From the NCBI GenBank assembly GCA_003576535.1, contig QXCQ01000185.1:20000-83999 (forward strand): 64,000 nt of DNA. Reading direction: 5' to 3'. A model generated the notes under the pieces. That model searched no databases and was not told the origin of the DNA. It worked only from the letters and a program-made list of their open reading frames with translations. Position numbers and translations under genes: made by a program. Shown in pieces: positions 57,947 through 64,000 of this stretch. This DNA is from Nakamurella silvestris. GTDB taxonomy: Bacteria; Actinomycetota; Actinomycetes; Mycobacteriales; Nakamurellaceae. Within the stretch, counting starts at the first letter, position 1; each line of letters begins with the position of its first letter.

Positions 57947-58819
57947 TCAAGATCGAACGGGCGCGGGCTCCGGACCGGAATCCGAGGTCTCCTGGTGTTT
58001 GTTCAGATCGGTGGAATGCCGGGCCAGGGTGGCCGCGCCGCCCACGGCGGCGAGGAACCCGGCCATCGCGGTGAGCAGGTAGCCGTCCCGTACGGCGTCC
58101 CCCAGGACCATCAGCCCGATCCCCGAGGGCACCACGGTCTGGGTGGCGAACACGATCGCCGAGACCATGGTCACCGCCCCACGTTGCAGGGCGAGGGCGA
58201 AGAGGACGGCGGCGGTGGCCCCGTTGACCGCGATGGCCCACGCGGCCGGGTCCTGGATGATGCGCCAGAGCTCGGGCGGGGCGTGCAGTGAACGGGCCGA
58301 GACGGCGACCGCGGCGAAACCCAGCCCTGCGGTCAGGGCCAGCAGGGGAGCGCCCCACCGGCCTTCCGCCTTGTTGGCGAGGGCACCGAGTCCGGCGATG
58401 GGCAGGACGGCGAGCAGGAACATCCAGTGCCAGAAGATCGGCAGCGGTGCCGCCGGGCCGGGCTCGGCCGAGATCGCCAGCAGCACCAGGCCGGAGCCGG
58501 TGACGGCCAGGGCGGTCCAGCCCGCGCGGCTGAGCCTGTTGCCCATGGAGACCGTGATCAAGGCGGTGATGCCGATGCTGGAGGCGACCACCGACTGGAC
58601 GAGGAACAGCGGCAGGCGGTGCAGGGCGGTCGCGGCGGCGATGAATCCGAGGATGTCGACGAAGAAGCCGGTGATGTAGAGCGGCTGCTTGCGCAGGGCC
58701 GCCAGGGCGAGCACCGAACCGTCGGCCATACCGGCGCGACGGATGCCCAGGGACTGCAGAACCGACCCCGAGCCTGAGAGGACGGCAGCAAGTGCTGCCG
58801 CGACAAGACCCAAGACCAT
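57947..58819 (-). CDS. DMT-superfamily permease
   Basis: A 290-residue membrane protein with about nine helices. It resembles the DMT superfamily, in the NIPA/EamA-like group: GLVAAALAAVLSGSGSVLQSLGIRRAG, SVVASSIGITALITVSMGNRLSRAGW, GLGALANKAEGRWGAPLLALTAGLGFAAVAV. Four TMs of a second half follow. It lies 25 bases from tgt on the same strand and could be transcribed before it. Substrate unknown; magnesium for NIPA-type members is possible but not shown. Confidence 0.8.
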   Translation of the reverse strand: MVLGLVAAALAAVLSGSGSVLQSLGIRRAGMADGSVLALAALRKQPLYITGFFVDILGFIAAATALHRLPLFLVQSVVASSIGITALITVSMGNRLSRAGWTALAVTGSGLVLLAISAEPGPAAPLPIFWHWMFLLAVLPIAGLGALANKAEGRWGAPLLALTAGLGFAAVAVSARSLHAPPELWRIIQDPAAWAIAVNGATAAVLFALALQRGAVTMVSAIVFATQTVVPSGIGLMVLGDAVRDGYLLTAMAGFLAAVGGAATLARHSTDLNKHQETSDSGPEPAPVRS

Positions 58820-58894
58820 CCGGGCAGTCTGGCAGACTCCAACGCCCTCCGGTGCACGGCGCGGCCGCAGCCGGAACAGGTACGCGCTATCGGG

Positions 58895-59587
58895 TCAGTC
58901 GGTTCTGGCCTTCTGCGCGAACCGGGCGACATTGCGCTGGGCCGTTCGGAACATGCCTTGTTCCAGCTCGGGGGTGGTCAGGGAGGGCTCGGCGAGGGTG
59001 CTGCGGCCCCCGTCGGCCCGCATGCCGTCGAGGGCGAGGGTGAGGGCTCGCCGCCATTGACGCGGTGCGATCTCACTGGTGACTTCCACCACGCGTGCCA
59101 TCCCCGAAAGGATGAGGATGAAGTCGTGGGCCGTCGCGTCCGGACGGAGTACCCCGGCGGCCAGTGCGCGGTCGACGACGGCGGACAGGCGGGGGAAGAA
59201 CTCGCTGGCGGTGGTGAGCATCTCGGCGGTGGGTCTGGCCTCGTGCATCACCACCAGCTCGCGGATGACCCGGCGTCGGGCTCCCTGCTCGGTCTGGGCG
59301 AAACAGAGTCCGGCCAGGGCGTCCCACGGGTCCTTGGCCAGGAGTGCCTGGTCGGCGAGGTGGATCAACTGGTCGATGTCATCGGCGACGATGGCCGCGA
59401 TCAGCTCGTCGCGGCCCGCGAAGTGCCGGTAGAGGGTGCCGATCCCGAGCTGGGAGCGGCGTGCGACCTCGGCGAGGCTGGCCTTGATACCGAGTTCTTG
59501 GAAGACCTCGCTGGCCTTGTCGAGGATCGTCCGGCGGTTTCGATCCGCATCACTGCGGGTACGCCTCGGTGGAGGTGTGGGTTCCAC
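58895..59587 (-). CDS. TetR-family regulator
   Basis: A 230-residue TetR-type regulator. The HTH is EVFQELGIKASLAEVARRSQLGIGTLYRHFAGRDELI (landmark near residues 26-62), and the rest is the helical effector domain. The start is a GTG at 59587, sitting in the middle of a 19-base palindrome (59579-59597). It is divergent from the siderophore-binding lipoprotein gene, 150 bases away, and on the same strand as the DMT permease; either could be its target. Effector unknown. Confidence 0.88.
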   Translation of the reverse strand: MEPTPPPRRTRSDADRNRRTILDKASEVFQELGIKASLAEVARRSQLGIGTLYRHFAGRDELIAAIVADDIDQLIHLADQALLAKDPWDALAGLCFAQTEQGARRRVIRELVVMHEARPTAEMLTTASEFFPRLSAVVDRALAAGVLRPDATAHDFILILSGMARVVEVTSEIAPRQWRRALTLALDGMRADGGRSTLAEPSLTTPELEQGMFRTAQRNVARFAQKARTD

Positions 59588-59597
59588 GGTGGAACCC
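59579..59597. promoter_or_regulatory. Palindrome over the TetR start codon
   Basis: GGGTTCCACGGTGGAACCC is a perfect 9+1+9 inverted repeat that includes the GTG start of the TetR gene. It is a candidate autoregulatory operator. Confidence 0.6.
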
Positions 59598-59667
59598 TAT
59601 GTCACCCCACCGGCCCTGGCTCGCCGTGTCCGTCGTGTTCACCCGATGGATGGGATCTGCCGTTAGA

Positions 59668-59686
59668 GTAGGTCAGGCTTACCTTA
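59668..59686 (+). promoter_or_regulatory. IdeR/DtxR iron box
   Basis: GTAGGTCAGGCTTACCTTA matches the IdeR/DtxR consensus TTAGGTTAGSCTAACCTAA at 15 of 19 positions. It lies 51 bases upstream of the siderophore-binding protein start, so that gene is probably repressed by iron-loaded IdeR. Confidence 0.85.
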
Positions 59687-59737
59687 TCTCGATGTCGCGG
59701 CTGATCGGCCCGGCACCGACTTCCATCAGGAGAATCA

Positions 59738-60874
59738 ATGTTCAAGCGTGTGACGTCCCGTGCGGCCGTCCTAACCTCCGGCGTATTGGCCCTGGCGCTG
59801 CTGGCGGCCTGCGGATCCTCGGACAACTCCGGTTCGACGACGCCCGCCCCCGGCACCACCGCTTCGGAGTCGGCGGCTTCGGACCCGACAGCGTCCGTCA
59901 CCGACACCCCGCCCGCCTCCGAGTCGGCGACCGGCTCCTCCACCGAAGCAGCGACGGGCTCGGCCTCCTCCGCGCCGTCCACCTCCTCGGGGCAGTCCGC
60001 CTTCCCGGTGACGGTCCCGACCCTCTTCGGTGACGTCGTGGTCGACAAGGAGCCGCTCCGGGTGGTGGCCCTCGGTTGGTCGGACGCCGAGACCGCCCTC
60101 GCCCTCGGTGTGCAGCCGGTCGGTGCCAGCGACTGGCTGGCCTTCGGCGGCGAAGGGGTCGGCCCGTGGGCGGAAGGTCTCTACACGAGTGCCCCGGAGA
60201 TCCTGGGTACCACCGAGATCAGCTTCGAAGCGGTGGCCGCGCTCAAGCCCGACCTGATCCTGAACACACGCTCGGACAACAGCGAGCAGACCTACAAGAC
60301 CCTGTCGGCGATCGCTCCGACCATCTCGGCGCCGGTGGGGATGAAGGTGCTGTACGGCACCACCTGGAAGCAGCAGATGGAACTGGTGTCGACGGCCCTG
60401 GGCAAGGCCGAGGAAGGCCGGGCGAAGATCGCGGAGGTGGACGCCGCCTTCGCCGCGTCCGCGGCGGCCAACCCGGAGTTCGCCGGCAAGACCGTGGCCC
60501 TGGGCGCCTACTTCGGCACCGAGTACGGCGCCTACGTCACCGGGGACTCCCGGGTCGACTTCCTGACCTCCCTGGGCTTCGTCCAGAAGCCCGAGCTCGA
60601 CGCCCTGGCCTCGGGATCGTTCTACGTGCCGATCTCCGGTGAGGAACTGGACAAGTTCGACGCGGACCTGACGGTGATCTTCCCGATCGGGGACGTGGCC
60701 CAGACCCTCAAGGACGACAAGAAGCTGCAGAGCATCCCGTCCGCCAAGGCCGGCCACCTGTTGATCCTGGAGGACACCACGTTGATCAACGCGTTCTCCA
60801 GCGGCAGCACCCTCGGCAGCCTGTACGCGATCGACAAGGCCGTTCCGCTGTTCGCCAAGACCCTCAACGGCTGA
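59738..60874 (+). CDS. Iron-siderophore ABC substrate-binding lipoprotein
   Basis: A 378-residue lipoprotein with lipobox LLAACG (cysteine near 27), a Ser/Thr/Glu linker (about 30-90), and a FepB/FecB-type binding domain (RVVALGWSDAETALALGVQPVGASDWLAFGG...PEILGTTEISFEAVAALKPDLILNTRSDNSEQTYKTLSAIAPTISAPVG). It would capture ferric siderophore at the cell surface. The permeases and ATPase are not adjacent, so it must use a transporter encoded elsewhere. An IdeR box precedes it and a strong terminator follows, making it a single-gene iron-regulated unit. Confidence 0.93.
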   Translation: MFKRVTSRAAVLTSGVLALALLAACGSSDNSGSTTPAPGTTASESAASDPTASVTDTPPASESATGSSTEAATGSASSAPSTSSGQSAFPVTVPTLFGDVVVDKEPLRVVALGWSDAETALALGVQPVGASDWLAFGGEGVGPWAEGLYTSAPEILGTTEISFEAVAALKPDLILNTRSDNSEQTYKTLSAIAPTISAPVGMKVLYGTTWKQQMELVSTALGKAEEGRAKIAEVDAAFAASAAANPEFAGKTVALGAYFGTEYGAYVTGDSRVDFLTSLGFVQKPELDALASGSFYVPISGEELDKFDADLTVIFPIGDVAQTLKDDKKLQSIPSAKAGHLLILEDTTLINAFSSGSTLGSLYAIDKAVPLFAKTLNG

Positions 60875-60908
60875 CCGGGCCCCGCCCTTCTCGCACGTCC
60901 GTCGAGAG

Positions 60909-60948
60909 AACCGCCGCACCCCGAACCATCAGGGGTGCGGCGGTTTTT
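60909..60948 (+). terminator. Terminator after the siderophore-binding gene
   Basis: CCGCCGCACCCC pairs with GGGGTGCGGCGG over a nine-base loop and is followed by TTTTT. It lies between the convergent siderophore-binding and amylosucrase genes. Confidence 0.93.
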
Positions 60949-60959
60949 CGTCTCGCCGG

Positions 60960-62918
60960 TCAGGAGCCGGCGACGAGCCAGTGGGCGGCGTAGGGCGGCA
61001 GCCAGAGATTGCCGTCCTCCCCGCGGTTGGGGGTGTCGCCGGTGATGGCATCGACAGGGTCGCCCAGGCCCAGCCCGTCGAGCACGGACAGCGGGTAGGG
61101 CCGCCATTCCCCGGTGACGTTGTACAGGCCGAGCAGGTCGCCGACCGGGTGCCGGCGCAGGACCGGCAGGACCCCGTTGTCGTGCACCGGGAGGATCTGG
61201 GCCGGCACCGAGGCATGGAGGTGGGGGAGTCCGGCCCGGGTGGCGGCGAGGTCGGCGATCGCCCGGAACAACCAGCCCTCCACGGTGTCCGGATCCTCCC
61301 GCAGTGCAGCGCGGGCCCAGGGCATGGCGGGGCGGTGGGTCCACCGGTTGTCGGAGGCGTGGCCCGGTTCCTCGGCCCAGGCGGGGTCGTTGGGCAGGCC
61401 CAGTTCGTCACCCATCCACACCACCGGGATCCCTCCCCAGCCGAAGACCAGCGCGTGGGCGAGGAGTTCCTTCTGCAGGGCCTGTTGGACCGCTTCCGGG
61501 TCGTAGTCCTGGCGGGCCTTCTGCAGGCCGATCAGGCCGGCCGTGGTGCCGCTGATCCGCCGGTCCCCGGTGTCGGGGTTGGCCTGGAAGACCAGTCCGT
61601 CAGCGGGGGAACCGGAAAACGCGCCGGAGAAGTAGTCCGAGAGGAACCTGCGGTGCTCGAAGCCGTCGAGGCCGACGGCGGCGGCGTCGAGATCGTCGAT
61701 CGCCCAGCCGATGTCGTCATGGCAGCGCAGATAGGTGATCCAGGCGGTGGTGGTGGGTGTCGGCGGGAGGGCGCGCAGGGCCTGGGCGGCGAGGGTGACG
61801 TCACCGGCGGCGAGCATGGACCACAGCTGGACCATCAGCGTGTTGTGGTAGGCAAGGTCGCTGACCTTGGCGTGGTGGACGCCGGTGCCGAAGTAGTGGA
61901 CGAGATCGGCCGGACCGACTATCGCCTCGGCCTTGAAGATGGTTGCCGGGCAGGCGATCCGGACGATCGCCTTGAGGGCCTGAGTGATGGCGTGCACCTC
62001 TGGCTGGTTCTGGGAGTTGGTTCCCAGGCGCTTCCAGAGGAAGGCGATGGCATCGAGCCGGAGGACCTCCACCCCGGCGTTGGCCAGGAACAGCACCAGA
62101 TCGGCGTACTCGGCGAACACTTCGGGGTTGGTCCAGTTGACGTCCCACTGCCAGCTGTTGAAGGTGGTCCAGACCCAGGACTGCAGGTCCTCGTCCCAGG
62201 TGAAGTTGCCGGGTGCGAAATCGGGGAACACCTCCGGCAGGGTCCGCTCGTAGGCGTCGGGAATGGCACGGTCGGGGTACAGGTAGAAGTACTGGCGTTT
62301 GTTGGCATCTCCCGCCCTGGCCTGTTCGGCCCAGGTGTGTTCGGCGGCAACATGGTTCAGCACAAGATCGAGGACGAGGCTGATGCCCTCCTTGCGCAGT
62401 GCGGACGAGAGTTTGCGCAGGTCCTTGAATGTGCCGAGATCGGTTCGGATGGAACGGTAGTCGGCAATGGCATAGCCGCCGTCGTTGTCCCCCTCGCGCG
62501 GCTGCAGCACCGGCATCAGATGCAGGTAGGTGACGCCGAGTTCCTTCAGGTAGTCGATCTTCTTGCGGACGCCGGTCAGATCACCGGCGAAACGGTCGGC
62601 GTACGTGGCGTAGCCGAGCATCCGCGGGTGCTGGAACCAGTCCGGCTCGAGGGTGCGGCGTGCGTCCAGGCGTGCCAGCTCGGGATCCCGGTCGGCGAAG
62701 GCCTTGGCCGCGAGTTTGACCAGGCGCAGGGCGAGGGTGTCGGCCACCTCGGTGGGGTAGACCGCGCGCAGGCCTTCGGACAGATCGGGCCACCACCGGT
62801 GCAGTCGGAGTTCGAAGGTCTCCTGCTGGTGGTGTTTGAGACCGGACAGGGGCTTGGCGGCGGCCCGGAGGGCGGCCTCAGGGGCGACAGGTGCGGCCGG
62901 CTGGGATGCGGTGGGCAT
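60960..62918 (-). CDS. Amylosucrase (GH13 subfamily 4)
   Basis: A glucan-forming GH13 enzyme that splits sucrose and adds glucose to alpha-1,4-glucan. The 652-residue product has LRLHRWWPDLSEGLRAVYP, GDNDGGYAIADYRSI, VLDLVLNHVAAEHTWAEQA, WVWTTFNSWQWDVNWTNPEVF and GVEVLRLDAIAFLWKRLGT, matching Neisseria amylosucrase in order and wording. The nucleophile is D289, the acid/base E331 (FKAEAIV) and the third residue is in RCHDDIGW. No signal peptide, so cytosolic. The ATG at 62918 is preferred; an upstream ATG at 62978 adds 20 residues. It shares its terminator region with the siderophore gene. Confidence 0.9.
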   Translation of the reverse strand: MPTASQPAAPVAPEAALRAAAKPLSGLKHHQQETFELRLHRWWPDLSEGLRAVYPTEVADTLALRLVKLAAKAFADRDPELARLDARRTLEPDWFQHPRMLGYATYADRFAGDLTGVRKKIDYLKELGVTYLHLMPVLQPREGDNDGGYAIADYRSIRTDLGTFKDLRKLSSALRKEGISLVLDLVLNHVAAEHTWAEQARAGDANKRQYFYLYPDRAIPDAYERTLPEVFPDFAPGNFTWDEDLQSWVWTTFNSWQWDVNWTNPEVFAEYADLVLFLANAGVEVLRLDAIAFLWKRLGTNSQNQPEVHAITQALKAIVRIACPATIFKAEAIVGPADLVHYFGTGVHHAKVSDLAYHNTLMVQLWSMLAAGDVTLAAQALRALPPTPTTTAWITYLRCHDDIGWAIDDLDAAAVGLDGFEHRRFLSDYFSGAFSGSPADGLVFQANPDTGDRRISGTTAGLIGLQKARQDYDPEAVQQALQKELLAHALVFGWGGIPVVWMGDELGLPNDPAWAEEPGHASDNRWTHRPAMPWARAALREDPDTVEGWLFRAIADLAATRAGLPHLHASVPAQILPVHDNGVLPVLRRHPVGDLLGLYNVTGEWRPYPLSVLDGLGLGDPVDAITGDTPNRGEDGNLWLPPYAAHWLVAGS

Positions 62919-63030
62919 ACCCGAGATTCTGGTCCATGGGTCGGCTAACAGCGAGGTGACGGGCCGTGAAAAATTCATGACGTAAATACGTTGCGCGGCG
63001 GTCGATCCCGTCGTACCTTGGCCTTACGAA

Positions 63031-63090
63031 GTGAAGGGAGGTGGTCCAACGTTGATTACGTACCGGACTTGTGAGGTGGCTGTCCGCTAG
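63031..63090 (+). CDS. Candidate tiny ORF with strong ribosome site
   Basis: Reading from a GTG at 63031 gives the 19-residue VKGGGPTLITYRTCEVAVR, then TAG. Alternatively a TTG at 63052 preceded by GGGAGGTGG (63036-63044, 10-base spacing) starts the 12-residue LITYRTCEVAVR. The stop overlaps a hairpin (GGTGGCTG...CAGCCgttCCACC). No annotated-size gene lies in this divergent gap, and the ribosome site is among the strongest of the window. It may be a leader peptide for a transcript running rightwards, or a small protein; I have the impression of having seen similar text in other actinobacteria but cannot verify it. Confidence 0.45.
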   Translation: MKGGGPTLITYRTCEVAVR

Positions 63091-63250
63091 GCAGCCGTTC
63101 CACCCTGTCGGACTCGAGGTTCGCCCGTTGGGCGGCGGTCTGACATACAACGGACAGTCATCCGATCCCCGGGCCGCCGATCCCGTCCAATCGGCCCATT
63201 GCGAAGCAAGGTGTGACGCAGTGGAGCCCGCCCGGGGATTGTAAAAACTC
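63091..63250. other. Structured region after the tiny ORF
   Basis: About 160 bases with GC-rich inverted segments (for example GGTTCGCCC with GGGCGGC near 63118-63137) and no supported gene. The next gene is on the minus strand. Confidence 0.4.
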
Positions 63251-63603
63251 CTACGACATCCACCAGGATGCGACCGCGGCCGCCGTGACCAGACCGGCGA
63301 TGAGCGCGAAGTGCATCGGGCGTGCCGGGGTGATCGGGTCGGCGGCTCGGCGTCGGCCGATCTGCATGGCGCAGATGGCGGTCCCGGCCAGGGCGAGTGT
63401 GATGCCCAGGACGATCTCCACCACCTGGAACCGGCCGCTGATGATGCCGTGGGTGACCACCAGACCGCAGCCCAGGAAGGCGAGTGCGGTTCGTTGCCAG
63501 GACAGGATCGTCCGTTCCAGTTGGAGACCGTTCTCGCCCGGGCGGGTGCGGTCGGGCTGCGGGGGTGACGGTGTCTGCGCTGTCGGCGCTGTCGGCGGTT
63601 CGG

Positions 63604-63607
<4 letters not shown>
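63251..63607 (-). CDS. DUF202 membrane protein
   Basis: A 118-residue protein of the DUF202 family with three helices (about 37-55, 60-78, 93-113) and the family motif GLQLERTILSWQRTALAFLGCGLVV (ERTxLxWxRTxLA). The N-terminal 28 residues are Pro/Thr-rich. The GTG at 63607 overlaps the stop of the preceding DUF202 gene (GTGA), so they are a coupled pair. DUF202 proteins have unknown function. Confidence 0.85.

Positions 63608-64000
<393 letters not shown>

Overview
The window is 64 kb of high-GC DNA from an actinomycete (class Actinomycetes). GC-rich third codon positions, frequent GTG starts, ATGA/GTGA gene overlaps and actinobacterial families (acVLRF1, DUF3097, DUF222-HNH, a SUF operon ending in a MIP18 protein, InhA-type FabI) support this. 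Gene order from sufB to the NfeD/SPFH pair follows the Mycobacterium tuberculosis Rv1461-Rv1488 neighbourhood: SUF genes, ABC-F, small HTH protein, acn/acnR, RipA-like NlpC/P60, MoxR-DUF58-VWA, fabG-fabI, nfeD-SPFH. Local insertions interrupt that order. Genus is not resolvable by eye.

Layout. 1-8.2 kb: SUF iron-sulfur assembly operon (sufB-D-C-S-U plus a MIP18 gene), then a dGTPase-like HD phosphohydrolase and an acVLRF1 peptidyl-tRNA hydrolase. 8.2-15 kb: an accessory insertion with a frameshifted DUF222-HNH gene, an ABC exporter, two copies of an undescribed pair of small membrane proteins on the minus strand, and most of the palindromic repeats. 15-26 kb: tex, ABC-F ATPase, small HTH regulator, the acnA-acnR pair with a recognisable operator, and two membrane proteins. 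26-38 kb: NlpC/P60 hydrolase, a mobA-like gene carrying an inserted repeat, MoxR-DUF58-VWA, fabG-fabI, a candidate small RNA with a strong terminator, DUF3097, NfeD and SPFH. 38-48 kb: FAD oxidoreductase, a complete Dpp/Opp-type peptide ABC importer followed by a P1 (S58) peptidase, and a class III aminotransferase. 48-56 kb: an Rv1476-like membrane protein, a DUF2520 reductase-like gene with panC-panD-panB, a lipoprotein, a DUF998 protein, and NDH-2 behind a Rex-like operator. 56-64 kb: queuosine precursor transporter and Tgt (convergent), a DMT permease, a TetR gene divergent from an IdeR-boxed siderophore-binding lipoprotein, amylosucrase, a tiny ORF with a strong ribosome-binding site, and a DUF202 pair cut by the window end.

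How the genes connect. Iron is a recurring theme: SUF assembly, an iron-sulfur aconitase with its own repressor, and an iron-regulated siderophore-binding protein. Redox control of NDH-2 and acn repression tie into central metabolism. The Pan genes form one tightly overlapping biosynthetic unit, and the peptide importer plus peptidase looks like an uptake-and-cleave module.

The least explained features are the duplicated membrane-protein pair at 12.5-14.8 kb, a six-copy long palindrome family (one copy read in frame inside mobA), the mirrored repeats around the broken HNH gene, the structured RNA candidate at about 34.0-34.15 kb, and the tiny ORF near 63.05 kb. No tRNA, rRNA, CRISPR array, integrase or transposase gene was seen.
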